Origin: Dendrophyllia cribrosa
Taxonomy: Eukaryota; Cnidaria; Anthozoa; Scleractinia; Dendrophylliidae
Reading direction: 5' to 3'
NCBI GenBank assembly: GCA_024195265.1
Contig: JAJLRJ010000009.1
Coordinates: forward strand, 5,617,682 to 5,681,681
Length of the DNA: 64,000 nt
Shown one piece after another: positions 12,601 through 27,000 of this stretch. Positions within the stretch are counted from its first letter, which is position 1; each line of letters starts with the position of its first letter. A program made the position numbers and the translations under genes. The notes under the pieces were generated by a model that worked only from the letters and a program-made list of their open reading frames with translations, searched no databases and was not told the origin of the DNA.

Positions 12601-15600
12601 ATATCATAACCTCTGTATACATAAGCTCTGAAATAGTAGGAGATCAATAATTATCACTTATAATTTTGGTAAATATAATTTTGCAGTGGATTTCTCCCAC
12701 TGCAAAAAACTATATCTCAACACGTGAAGATATCAATATCTTTCACACGTTAGTGACCATGTTTGCATGCTCTTATTAAATATCAAACACGCCAAAAGGT
12801 GTTGGTTTGCAATTAAAACATCCGATCAGAAAATGTTCATATCCCTGGGGGGATACTCGAAATTTACATGACAGGGGGGTCCGACATATTTTTTTGGGTC
12901 TAAAATTTCGACCCTCGGTATTTTTTTGGGTCAAGAAATCCAGCGGGTATTTTTTTGGGTCTTAAAAAAAATAAGCGTATTTTTTTGGGTTTCAAATCTC
13001 AGAGCGACGTTTTTGGGTATAAAATTTCGATGCTAGGTATTTTTTTGGGTATAAAATTTCGATGCTAGGTATTTTTTTGGGTGTAAATTTCAAGCTCCGT
13101 CGGACCCCCCGTCATGTAAATTTCGAGTATCCCCCCTGGGGTTCATATGACCTCTAGACAAAATTCAGAGAATTTTTGAAAATCTTTAGAAAATTGCTTA
13201 TAAAACATTGTAATTACATTCTTCAGAACCTGTTCGTTCAATCATTGTCACCTTTGACCTAATTATGAATTCTATAACAAGTTTTGATGCTTTGAATACA
13301 GTAGTATAAATTACCTCCACTTGAACAGTGACCTATGGACTTGAAAATGAAGCCAGGATGACTTGGAAACGTTGTTTCTTTTTGCTTATTTTTGTTATAA
13401 ATTGTTTTTCTAAATCTTTACTCATTAGAATTACAGTCTGTCATTTATTTAATAAACAAAATAATATGTGGCTGCTTGGACATGGAATTTCTCTTCCCAT
13501 ATTCAAGTTAATATCTCATGAGTGAGCACAGCAAACAAATGAGATATTGAGTTGAGCACTCAAATAGAAATTTTTACTCCATGCACCCATATATTATCTT
13601 TTATTTATCATGATCATTATGTGACCAACATGTGCCTTCACCCTTAGTGGTGCAAAGGACAGAAACAATTATGGTTAATAATAAATGCAAAGAGGTACTC
13701 ACATCATATTCTCCTGGCTGTTTATCTGGATGCTGGGCAAGAAGTTCACGCACATCATTTACTCGCCCTTGGAGAACCAAAGAGAAGATCTACAGAAAAG
13801 AGATTAAAATTGGGTTATAATAATTTTTTTCATAATTATTCTCAAGCATCTCTATCAGTTTTGTCAGCTTGATTGACTTTGCCTACTCGATCACTTCAAC
13901 ATTCTGCTTTTCCCCTATACAGACCTGCTGTATCATGCACACCATCAAAGCCAATTTGAATAACTGTTCCTTCAAATTGTTTGTCCTCTCAAAGTTAATA
14001 ACATTGTTGACCCCCCACCTCCTACAACTGAACCGCTTCTTGTCAACTTAAAATAATTTAATTAGCATCTCAGATATAAAACATCTCAACAGAAATAAAT
14101 TAATCAATGTTTTCAACTAAAATGCACACGATTTTGCACTGTCAATATTTTCTTTAAAGCAAAAAAATAAACCACAATTCAGACATGGAGATGTGCAAAT
14201 GAAGAACTTAAAACACACTGATTTAACAACAGTTATCGTCAACTCAATGTGACTGTGTTAATTTCCACCACTTTTCCAAAATACCAAATTTATTCCAGTT
14301 AAACCATTACAGTCAAAACCTTCTGTTAGTGACCACAACCACTTTTATTGGTGGTGATTTGAGGTTTTCTATTCCAATGTCACTACAGATGCAAATTGAA
14401 CAATATGTTATGTACAACTCCAATAAAATGAAAATTCTGAAAGGTCAATATGACAAAATATTTTGCTCTGATAGCTGCTTTGTACATTGAAATTACTACA
14501 GATTCATATGATTAAATGTTAAGACTCCCTGTGGTCTGACCTCTTGTAAGTGACCACCTCTCGTCACCTTTGCTTCGCATTTTGGGTGGTCGATTACTGG
14601 AGGTTGAACTGCGCAACCACCCCATTAAAATAATATATTGTCCCGTTCTTATAACTGCAATAATCATAACAACTTCGAAGAAATAAAGTAGACGACTAAA
14701 TAAGTGCACATTATGCTCATTTTATTACTTATTATGATTGGGTCGAATACTTACAGCAGGCCAATAAGAAGGACTGTCATGTGGCTGAGAATGCTGTAGC
14801 ACATCTTTAACATACTTATCAGCATGACCATTTTGAACCCATTCCAGCAGATAATGCAAAACAGCTCCACCTGGCCAAAGAAATTACACAATGTTAGTAG
14901 AGTAGTTTGCAATACTCAGTCAAGACTGCTTTACCATGAAGTAAAACTTAACCAAGGCCTTGGGAGGAGGGGTGGGGATGGAGACAGGGGGGGGGGGGGG
15001 GGGGGGGGGGGGTGGATGGAGGCAGGGGGGTGGGAGATGGAGGCAGGATGGGTGGGGGAATGGAGGCAGGAGGGGAGGGGGAGTGGCCCTTAAGTGGTAC
15101 TGATACATCACATTAAAAACCTTTTTTTCAATAGGCCATTTCCGAGTTGCCTTTAGCCTCTCTATCAAAGCGAGGCTAGGTGCGAAACCTTTCATATGAA
15201 AATGAGTTTTCATTCACATGCAAATCAGTTTCATTTGCATGTGAATGAAAACTCATTTTCATATGAAAGGTTTCACACCTAGCCTCGCTTCGATAGAGAG
15301 GCTAAAGGCAACTCGGAAATGGCCTATTTTTTGGGGTTAAAGTTAGTTGCAATCATCATATACATAGGATGCACCAAAAATGACAGGGCACTTCATGTAC
15401 TGTATGTCCAGAAAAATTACAGAGCCTGGCTAATGCACTGCATTAAATCACATACCTGGCAAAGTCTCGATGAACAGAATCTCACACAGGTGCCAGACAG
15501 TCTCAATAAGGGTCAAGAGATGCTTCTGTGAAAACAAAACCAAGTTGGTGATATAAGGCAAAATCTCTACCAGATTAGTGATCCTCATTATTGATTGACC

Positions 15601-18600
15601 ATATATGTCACAGGAATACCACACTCAAATGTGTGGCCATATATGTCACAGGATTACCACTTTCAAATGTGTGGCCATAAATGTCACAGGAATACCATAT
15701 TCAAATGTGTGGCCATATATGTCACAGTAATACCACACTCAAATGCATGGCCATATATGTCACAAGAATACCACACTCAAATGTGTGGCCATATATGTCA
15801 CAGTAATACCACACTCAAATGTGTGGCCATATATGTCACAGGAATACCACCCTCAACTGTTTGGCCATGTATTGACGCAGGGATTCTACCCATAAATCAC
15901 TATGAGTCTCTTGTAGCTTAGTGGTTAGAGCATGCAACTGCTGTACGGAAGGTCATACATTCGATTCCTGTCAGGGACTCAGATTTTTTTTCTTTGTCCC
16001 ACACTCGGGACACAATCACATTACATCTTAAATCTCAGTTACAAATCTTTTTAAAACTTGTTTCTCAATACCCACCTGTGCTACATTTGACTGAGGTCCA
16101 CCCAGTGACTGCCTAGAGTCTCCTACAAGTGGATAAAAAAATTACAGTCTTATTAGAGATACACTTATCCAAAACCAGATGAATGACATGTACAGTCCCC
16201 TAAAAGAAAGGATTGAAAAACGTCCAGTCCAGTTGTCTGGGACAAGTAGTTTTTCCTGTAGGGTAAATAATTTTTCCCGCTTACTTGCTCTCAGTCACTT
16301 AATGCTACAGAAACCGGGTTAAGCTCTGGCGGTTGTTTGCCATTAGGTTTGTGAAGACTTACCTTACTTTCCTTGTGGAACAGGCTTCTTCAAAGCTTAA
16401 TGGCAGTCATGTTACTATCTAAGAGTCTGGGGCAGGCTATGTTCTTAACAGAGACCTGTCACCAATAAACTTGTATTTTAAACATGAGAGAAAGCTGAGT
16501 GCGAGACCAAGCATGAAAACATATAGAAGTCTTTAAATAACATACCAGCCTTCTCTTCCAGGTCCAGAATACAAGCCCTCAACACACTTCTATACCTTCT
16601 ACTGATCTTGATCAGGCTGTTAAAAGAAAACTTCAGACTATCAAAGGGTGAAAAGACAAGGAAAAAAATATACAAAATATTACATAAATTCCACATTGTA
16701 CTTTGACCTAAACAGTCACACGGCCCTGATCTGTTTGTTGTGTATTAGTTTTTGTGGCAACATGTTTAGCAGGTGTAAAAAAAATGGAACCTTTCTGCCT
16801 AATTGCCCCTGGACAAAGCAGAATACATGTAGGATTTATTGAAGAGGGCAAAATATTGGAGGTGTTAAGATGGACAAAGTATACTGTTTACTGTACACTG
16901 GATACATATTTTTATCTTAAATATTAAAGTAAGTTGTTGTCAGAGAGTCATATTGAATTGCATCAATGATGGATGGTGGTGTAAGTTCCATATTATACAT
17001 TAAGTGTTGATTTGTTAACTGATAGCTGAGTATTGGCTAAAGTTTTAACTGCCAGCTGAGAAATGCTGATGATGCAAGGCCAGAAATGGGAGAAAAGAGG
17101 GAGGAAGGCTATAAGGCTTAGGCGAACAGAGACCAAAAAAGAAGTATTTACTAAGACCACCCAGTACACACTGTAGTTTACTTGCAAGGTATAAACCATC
17201 ATCTGCACGCCTTAGAAACAGAACCAGCTTAAAACCACATATTAACACAGAACGTTTTAAAGATAGCTTTTTTAATAGATTAATCTTTAAGTATAACTTA
17301 GCCAAAAAATAATTTAAATCTTAAAATTTTTATATTCTTAATTTTTAAGTAATGCTCCACATAAGAACTATAGTAAACTTCATTGTTCTGCAGCATTGGT
17401 TCTTTCCCACATAGAATATCTTTGGTTTCAAGAAAAGAGGAGGATCTGATGGTTCATAATTATATTTCATTATAAAAATAAAGAAAATCCCTTTGCGTCA
17501 AATAAATTTTAGGAAATGTTAGTGCTTAACCAATCAGAATAGCAGAAGACAATAGCTAATAAGTTTGCTTCTTTGATGAAGTTCCACAAATACAATATCT
17601 TTTAAACTTGCATGTTGTGCGATTGGGTCTCAAATTACTTGAAACCTTAAAAAAAATTAGACTTAATGCACCTTGAACCTTAACTTTTTAGCGGTTTTTG
17701 AGTCTAGGCCAATGAGATCACTAGTTGAAACAACGAAAAAAGTTGACATTCCATCATGCATTGCCGTTGAGCACTATCCTTCTTACACGAATCGTTACTT
17801 AATTTATTTGAACCATTCTTGTAACTGATTGTAACATCGGATATGTTTTTTTATCTGATGAATAAAGACTTAAAGAATTGAAAGCAGGTCAGGGATATTC
17901 TGGGAAGGGGATGGGGGATGTCCTGGGGAGGGTATCAAAGGTAGAAGATCCCAAAATCACCTCTTGTTCAAACAATAATATATTGTTTATTATTCAGGGC
18001 TGTCGATAATTCTTTAAATAGGCAGGGAATTAAACAAAGAAGCCATGATGTTGGTAATGTTTTATTTTTCTATCATAAAAGTAGCCTGGGCTCAAAGGCA
18101 TCATAGCCAGGGGAATTCCTGGACCCCGGTTCTAAGTTTTTACGGCTTTCTGTGTTGCCCTGGTGACATTTCAATCTATCCAACCATTCCAAACAACACA
18201 TGACGATCTGCGGCCTTTCCTTACACCAGGGCAACACAGAAAGCTGTAAAAACTTAGAACAAAAATTCATCTTTCAAATTGGCACTCTCAATCCACACGG
18301 AATCAACGAACGCTTTTCATTCAACTAATTTACATTTGTTTTTTCATGTCACCAAACTTCCACCAATAGCATAGCTCCACCATTTACTATATAAAACCAC
18401 ACACAACCCACCATCAATTTTAACAGTATTCTTTTTAATTACAACAATGAAAAATTTTATAGACTTAGGCATATACCCATAGCCACCCCCCATAAAAAAA
18501 ATCCTGGATTTGTCCCCGAGTTGAGTGTCTGGTGTCACCCCATCTGCTTGATGTTATACACAGATCTCTAGGGTTCATTCCCACCTCAGAATCCTATTTT

Positions 18601-21600
18601 TTAACTGTTTTATATCAGTCAGGTAAGGTGAATGCCAAGAAGAGCAGGAAGAAAGTTATCAATAATCTCATATAGTCTTATAAATCAGTCCACATCAACA
18701 CTCTTAGTTCATAAGTTGCCTTCAATAATCACTCCAATAGTCACTAACATTTGTATTCACTACTTCATTTTGCAATGGATTTAAAATAATTTTATGACTA
18801 GATAAAAATACTATGATCCACTCATTTGCAAAATCAACTGAAATCTTTGCAGCAAATCAAAAGCAGCCTTTAATTCTAAGAAATCTCCTGCATGCCAAAA
18901 TGTCTTAAAGACTTTTTGATGGTCATTATTCTTTCAGCACTCGTCTTGTTTTAACTGGCATCAAAATAAGATCACTTTTCTTTAGCAACATGCTAAAAAG
19001 TTTGGATGATTGAAGTGCAAAATTGGTGTAAAATGTTGTACACGAGTTTGTGTTCAACCTTAGTCCTCAGTCTTAGTCCCCAAAATCAAAATTCAAGAAA
19101 AATTCCAAATTTTATTTTGGAAAATACTGAAAAACAAATAGTACCATGCAATAGTGCTGCCATAGAGGTTTCATTTGAATGGTCACACCATAGGATTTCA
19201 TCAATAGACTCAAAAGTTAGAACAAATGGTACCATGCAAAAGTATTGCCAGTAGAGGTTTCATTTGAATCAATGGTCACACCATAGGATTTTCTCAACAG
19301 ACTAAAACGTTAGAACTATGCTACACATCTCCATAATTGACTCTCTGTAACTACATAACATGTCTTCATATTAAAATTGACTCTGGGAGTAAAATGGTTA
19401 ATGCTGATAATAATTATTAGTCAAAGGTCTTAAATTTTGTGCAACAAAAACTTGTTACGAGGTTGGTTATTGGGGAGCCCTAAAGTATTGCTCATTCGCA
19501 TTGCATCATCTTTTAACGCTTTTGCCTCCTCCACATTTCCCTTAACTTTATTCAAGTCCGCCATTTGTGTCTTCACATATACTTTCCACTTATGATTATC
19601 TCCTAATTCCCTTTCGGCAATGCTCAAAGCTGCTTTATACAATTTCATTGCTTCTTCTAGGTTGCCTTGTAACTGATGACAAATGCCTAAGTTGATCAGG
19701 CTCAGAATGCACTCTTTGTGGTCCTTCATTCCAAGATTTGCCATCATTTCTAATGCTTCCCCATATAGTTGAATACATTTATTCTGTTCTTCTACCGTTC
19801 CTAATGTTTTCTCACCATGAAAAAGGTGAAAATCTGCAAGTTCTCTGTAAAGCCAAGCAGTCATCACATGTTTGCCAAGGACCTTTTGATAAAGACTTAA
19901 TGCTTCATTCAATTTTTGTTCTGCCTTTTGACGTTCATTGCGACGATTGTCTTCGTTGCCGGCAAAAAGTAAAGTTATCGCTTTCTGCACCTGCATGTAA
20001 TCCACAGACAAATTTTCCTCACATATTTTGAGACAAAAGTCAAATTGTTCTTTTGCTTCATTTAGCTTTCCTTCTTCTGCAAGAAAACGTGCAAAGTTGT
20101 TGTGAAAAAAAGCTTCTGACACCTTTTCACAGTCAAATTCTGTTGGATTCTGTGAATGAACATCTATAGCCTTTTTCTGGAACTCTTTGTACTTATTTAG
20201 ATTTCCTGCTCTTCTACTTTCATGCCCAACAAGGCAAAGAAGCTCCACTCTTTTGCCTGCAGGTTGATTGCCAGATGTCAACAAATCACAAGACAGTTCA
20301 AGGAACTCTACGTAAACATTTGGAAGGAGACACATTTCTAAATACAAGTACACTGAAGATATTTGGGAAACCTTTTCCACTAAGGTTTCCATCACTGCGA
20401 TGACGTCCGGATCTTCATTCTTTAATCCACAAATGCAGACTTTGAGGAAATACTCAAAATTATGCCTATCTTCATTAAAACACTCAATGGACTCTTTGCA
20501 TGTATCTTTGCTCCAGTACAAGTCACTATTTTCAGCGAGGCGAGAAAAAAAGTAAGCACAAGCCACTTTCTCTCCCCAATGCACAAGATGGGTATCTTGA
20601 TCAATTTTCTTCAGAAATGCTTGTATGAGGGGATGGATTTGATATCTCTGTGAGGCTGGCTGCTCAATAAGTGATCGGTTTTTCAAGGAACGAAGAATTG
20701 ATATTGGCTGAGTAGTACATTTTGTGCATTGAGTTAATACAGCCCTAGCAGCTTCAGAACTGAATGAACCAGGAAAAGCAGACATAATAACCAGGGCTTC
20801 TTGTTCAATTTTGCTCAAAACATCAAAGGAAGTTTTAATTGCTTTTTCAACAGAATTATCATCGCTTTCATCTTCTCGAAGCACTTCCAATGGCTTTTCT
20901 TTAAGACTATTAATCAGTTCATTTTCTGTGTAGTCTAAAAGCAAAGAACCAACAATACAGAGAGCAAGGGGCACACAACCACACAGTTCAACTAACACAT
21001 CTGTTTTGGACAGTTTTTTCTGAATGGAGTCATCAGAGACTTGGGCAATAAGAACTTTCTTGGACTCTTCAGGAGATAATGGTTTCAGTCTCACTTCTGT
21101 CATCTTCAAGCTGGAATCTTTGAACACCCTTCGCGAGGTAATCACAAAAGTTACATTCTGTCCTGATAAGATTCTCATATCATGTAAAATGCTTATGAAG
21201 TGAGATCGGTCCTCTGACTGAAGAACATCATCAGCATTGTCCAAAATGAATGCAACATTCTTCATTCGTTGTTTGCTCCAGTTTAGCAGCCAGTGTTGAG
21301 GATTCTCTGGGGGTTGAGAGTGGTTTTTATTGCAGGCAAGAATCATTAATGTAGCTACATCGTTGACCGTTGTTTTAGATCTAATAGGGCAAAACAAAAC
21401 TGTGGTTTTGTAATGATGATTAGCTACCAGTTCATGAGCCACTTTGTTGGCCACAGTTGTTTTTCCAAATCCTGGTCCGCCTGTAATCACGACAGCCGCC
21501 ACTCGTTCTATTAGGATAGCTTCGTTGACTTGTCGTATCTCTTCGGAACGACCAAACACTAGAACTTCATCTGGAAGGCAATTTGCAAGTTCATCAGAGG

Positions 21601-24063
21601 CTTTTTCTGAAATAGAATCTTGGATTCTCGAGATATCATCTTTCATTTGTTTTAATTCACGCTCCAAGATCTGCATTTGTGTCTCAAAATCGAGAGTCCA
21701 TTGTTCTACTTCCGCCTTTACACGACGTTCAGTGTCGTGTTCGACGGGTTCAGTTTTTAGGCGGTCTATTTCCTTTTGATCAAGCCCCAAGGCCACAAGC
21801 GACTTAGAAATCTTGTTCCACTTATCTTGAAACTCGGCATTGGTAATACCAGTAGAAATACTATGACAAAGTTCATTTCTGGAGCATTTTATTCGGACAA
21901 TATTTGCTTCGGGTCTGACATCACTATCGACAGGCAAATTGTTCCATCCAGTTAAAGGCGGCGCCAAATAACAAATTTCTCGAAGCAGCAAATGCAAAAG
22001 AGTAATGTCAAATGTCTTGGAATCTGGTGGGTTACCCGAAGAAGGGAATAAGGCTTCCCACTGGCTGTCAACGATTGCCCTTCTCGATTTTAGAACTTGA
22101 AGCGTTGCAAAATTCCCGGCTAACACGGCTTGTAAACTGGCAGGTGGATAAATAGTATGAAAAAACGATCTTAAAGCGTATGTTCCGCCGTCAATTACTA
22201 ATCGTGCAAGTCTTGTACCATTCGTTTTTTCCTCTGACGCTTCGAAGACAGAAGACATCGTCACTCCACATACACAATTCAAGGCAAGGCGAATCTCGGT
22301 TTGTTTATATGAGACTGCAATTTTAATGGTCAGCTGAGAGAATCGCACCAGTTTTTCCGGGCAATTTTGTCACGAAGGGGGGCGCGCATTGAGGGCAAGT
22401 GCAAGAACCCAGGAAGCCCAAGTTTACATGGTGAATTCTGACTGATAATTTTAATCAAACATTTAACGGGTAAATAGAATAAAACTTCATAAAACGTTAC
22501 CTTGTGTTGTTTCTTGTCTTTTTATGGTGGTTTTTTTTTTCGCAATAGACCATTTTACAGTTGTGTGCTTTGTACCCAGGCCCCGGTTACTGAAATGCCG
22601 ATTAAACTATTTCTCGATTAGTGGTTAATCCACGATTAAATTTCTTATTCCTAGAATAACTAATCTAGAATAACTAATCGAGGGATAAAAAGGCGTTCCT
22701 GAAAACGGATTAAACCCTCGATTAACTATTCCTCGATTAACTATCCCCCGATTAAACTCAGAATAAACCGGTTTGACCAGTTATTTACATGCAGGCGCGC
22801 GCGAAAATGACAATTCGCGGGAAAAAGGCGTCTTAAATCAAACCTTAATGTCGAAGAAAAGAAACGTAATCTCTTGCGATTTGGTCAAAGGAAACGGAAT
22901 GAAAATCAATGATTCAGTTCAAAGCGATGTTGACTCCGTGAAGGAAAATTAAAATTGATAAAGCTGTAAACCGAATCGGTGAGTTCATTCGATTATTTCA
23001 ATTGTCAAATTAACTAAATTGTCAGCCATGTAACCTTTTGATTAAATCTGAATAATAATGCAGTAATTTCAGAGAAGGGGCTTTCATAGTTTTATACCAA
23101 CATCGTAGCTTTGATTGCGTATAGAGTTCACGCTAAAAAATCGAAACTTGTCTTTCATCTACTTTTGACATCAATTTAAGCTTAAGCTTATATCTTATTT
23201 TTGCGATATTTTCTCACCTTTTTCTACTGTAAGTGCTGCAAAAATAATTATTTAATTCAACAGTTCTTGGATAGAATCCCCAAACCGGTAAAATGATATG
23301 TAAAGGGTTTATCGACATTTTAAAATTTAAGAGCGCTAAAAGAATATTTTATGGCGTGTTGTTTTGTCTTGCTTTTCAATATTTTAAAAATATAACTAAG
23401 CTTCATATATTATGCTTCGTGAAAGCCATGCTAAATACAAAAAATACATCTCTTGAATCTCACCGTTCAAAAACGTTAGCATGATTGCTGTAAGCTAGCT
23501 TAGCAAGAGCTTTATTATGTTGAGTAATTGCCGAGACTGCAAGATTTGCGTGTTTGCGGGTGTTGGTCCGCCTTGACTCGATCATCTTTCACTGCATATT
23601 ACATTTTTCTGCCGAAAACTCGGTTTATTCTCTCCGGAATCTGTAAGAACAGCAAGTTCATCTATCATTAAAGTCGCCAAGAGGAACTATTTCTAGTATA
23701 AGTTGCTTTCTATATTTCCTGGACCAACTTAACGAACAGTTTACTCCGCCATTTTGTTTGTTTTGATAAAATTTACTCGCCGATTAGTGAGTTAATCGAC
23801 CTCGCTAGGTGGATTAAATTTAACCCTTATTTTATCCCTAGGTTGGCGCTAATCGTGCTTTCAGGAACAGAATCTAATCGAAGGATAAATTTTATCCCTC
23901 GATAAGGCTGATTTAATCGTGGGTTAGCGCTAATCGGCGTCCTGGCCTTTGAGTGAAAGTGAGACTGGAGTCGACTTTGTTTTGATACAAACCTTTCTGC
24001 TTTTCATATGTAAATCATGTTAGTTAACATAAGAACAACATGATTTACATATGAAAAGAAGGA

Positions 24064-24098
<35 letters not shown>

Positions 24099-27000
24099 TT
24101 TCCACACAAAGGCCGGGCTACTAAGTAGACAACTGTAAATTGGTCTATTTCAGTGATTTTAAGGTGGCTCGATATAGTATTTTGGTTTCCCTGTATAGTA
24201 TATTTAGAGGCAAAACAATTAGAGTTATACTTTGTGGATCGTCATCACATTTTACCCCGAAATCAAGATAATATTACAGTATTAATTTGCCATACATGTA
24301 TCGAGGTTGACGTTGCCACGGCAACACCATTGGGCTTTTAAGTAGGGCATCAAAACAGACATATCTTCAATTATCTTTAAAATTCCATGGTGAATTCTGT
24401 TTAAATTTTGCATACGGCCTTCGACCCCAGTGTTCTACCTGAGTATCAACTTTAAAAAAAATCTGTCAGAAATTTCAAAGAAAAAACGCGTTTTTTAGAA
24501 TTCGTTGGTAATTTTTTTCTCTGTTGACAGAATTTTTTCAAAATCGCGTAAAACGCACTTTGGATAGAACGGAGTCAACATGCAAAAAATGAAAAAAAAT
24601 TACCAAGCGGAAGCGGAAGTGTGGACTTTGAAAGTTTCAAATTTCTGAAAATTTTGACACGACAAGTTCGGCAATTACGCATGCGCGGCAATTGTCACGC
24701 CACTCCGCCACGCGGATTTTGTGGTCGATTTGCGGATGTTATTCTTGTTTATTCATTTATAGACAAATCTCTTTCGCGCAATGTAGCTTTTTGTGAGATA
24801 GAAACTGTTATCTTTTGGATGAATCGTGTCTAGTAATGGCTGGTACATTACTTACCTTCGAAATGATTAACAATTCTGGCTAAAATCGTTGGATGCTTTG
24901 TTCCTCGTGGTGTGGATGGAATCGCAGCTGTCGGCGCTCTGCTTAAAATTGCGACCAAAGCTTCTCTAAAGATGCTGTAAGTCCTGGTAGGACAGGCCAC
25001 TTTCCGCAATTTTTTTGTAGGAGGCTTTGCTTTACCAGCCCATTATTACTCTGAGAAAAGATGTTATCCCTGAAATTGCACACGCTGGAAGCGTTCGTCT
25101 AAAAATACCATGTCTTCGAAAGAGAAGGAGGCGGGTTTTACATTGCCGTTGTTTACAACGACAGGGATTGAAATAATACGCGATGGAGCAAAGACATCTT
25201 CCAAAGCATCATGTGCTAAAAAGCTCTTCATTAAAAACAGATTTAAAAAGCGATGGACACTGCGATGGAAGATTGCTTCTACAGGGCTTTCCTCCCGGAT
25301 TGAGCGATTCGGGTGTTTCGACAAGGTGAAGACTGTCGGCGAATAGAATTTTTCATGGATGAAAGTGTTTCTTTGAACTCATGCCTAAGACAGCGTAGCA
25401 ATGTGGGAGTGTCACTAGCATTACTGGAGAGAAAAGTGGTGAAATCGCTCAGATGAACAGTCTGCACTGGAACGTTTTCTTTGAGCAAAGTTTTCTGGCC
25501 ATTTATCGATTCCACTGACAGTTTGTTAAATCGAGAAGCGTAGTAGCTGATATTGCATTTTGGTAGCATGCACATAGTAATTGTAAGTGTTTACCTGTTT
25601 AGTTATAGCTACTATTGTATCTAAAGAAGTTGTCTCCGTGTCAAAAACTACAAATTGATAATCACTGTAGCCGTGTTGTGTCTTTTCTTGAACGCCAGAT
25701 CGAAGATTTCCTAATTTTCTCCTTTGAGTATTTCTGATTTGCTGCTTCATTAAAAGCCATACAATGTCAGCTCCCTTTCTGCTTTTTTTTCCTCTGATGG
25801 TTCGTAGCTGAATAACCCTTTTTTGTGCATTTTCTTATCTAATTGATGACGAGAATCGACCGCAAATGTCATGCAGTGGGTGGGAACTTCGTCGCGCACA
25901 CGTTCTGTTGCTGTTTGTTCTTATTAGAAGATGAACTGTCTTTCCCAACACATTTTGCATTACTCTTTATAGAGGCTAGATTAAGACAATACACTGCCCC
26001 TAAAAACAGCCCAAAATAAACTCTCTCGTATTCAGAGGAAAATTGCGTCGATGCGGGGCTGAGTTGTCGATCGCGAAACCATTCTTCACTGCATTCTTGT
26101 CAGGGAACTTTAACGCCCTGTTTTCTTTTTCTCGGTTAAACACATTACCACCAAAGAAAGAATAATGTAAACCTAGCTTCCATACACGCGAAAAACACAG
26201 TCTACCAGGCCGACGCAAAAATAAAATCGCGACAGGAGTGCTGCGGCTATGTTTGTTTATCTTTTTTCTTGCATGACTCAAATTTTTAAAAGTCCCGCGG
26301 GTAAATTAGAACCCAATCTGCGCGCGCCAAAAAAACTATATCGAGCCACCTTAAGTCCTTTACCCACTTGTAAAGGAGTTAAAACCACTGAAATTGTGGG
26401 GGGGGGGGGGGGGGGGGGGACACCAAAAAAAGACAAGAAACAACACAAGGTAACGTTTTATGAAATTTTATTTAGCGACTTACCCTAGTCTCCCACGCAG
26501 CCCTTATTTGTCTCGTCACGCAACGCTCCTCCCCACTAACGGATGCTTAAACCTGGACCACATTCCTTGCCCGATTTAAGCCAATCACAGTTGCAGTGCC
26601 ATTTTCGGAACTTGCTCGCGCCTAATTCTCTACGCGTGATTCGTCCAATCATAGCATGTGTTTTATTGTTGACTCAGTTGGATGCGGTTTTCGCGAGTGT
26701 TATAAAAAGTGACAGGCCTAGCACAAATCCTGCTCGTCACCTAAAGCATTTTAGCCCAGCTTTAGAATAAGTCTACCCCAAGTACGTGCCTGAGAGATTT
26801 TTCCTTTTAGATCAAAATAAAGATATAACAGGCCTGTTGTTCTAAATGTTTTCGCTTCTTTGATCTTAGGAAAAAATCTCTAGCTGTGATACTGACAGGA
26901 GGAATTTACGCTTTCCAGAGCCGTTTAGAATATTTAGTTATCAGTTATGCCAAGCTAGCTCTTGGCATAACAATGGAGTTTCTTTGGCTCACTTTGAAAG

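Larger units (their letters stand above)
22472..26475. mobile_element. nested transposon block, outer inverted ends
   Basis: The outer arms (about 55 bp; TTCATAAAACGTTACCTTGT and GTTGTTTCTTGTCTTTTT) are inverted copies at 22480-22530 and 26421-26470. Inside, another inverted pair (AATAGACCATTTTACAGTTG at 22545; CAACTGTAAATTGGTCTATT ending near 24150) bounds a 1.6-kb unit with ATTAA-rich motifs and a long hairpin (23960-24105). The TTAA-flanked element follows. A 22-G run (26398-26419) sits next to the right arm. The nesting order is inferred from the borders. Confidence 0.65.

Noticed and set aside
15595..15921. 108-codon frame with repeating HICHRNT-like peptide
   Set aside because: It is a 39-bp (13-codon) minisatellite read in frame.
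22259..22348. Thirty extra N-terminal codons for the NLR gene
   Set aside because: The upstream extension opens with GTG, not ATG; the first ATG in frame is at 22258 and has a good context.
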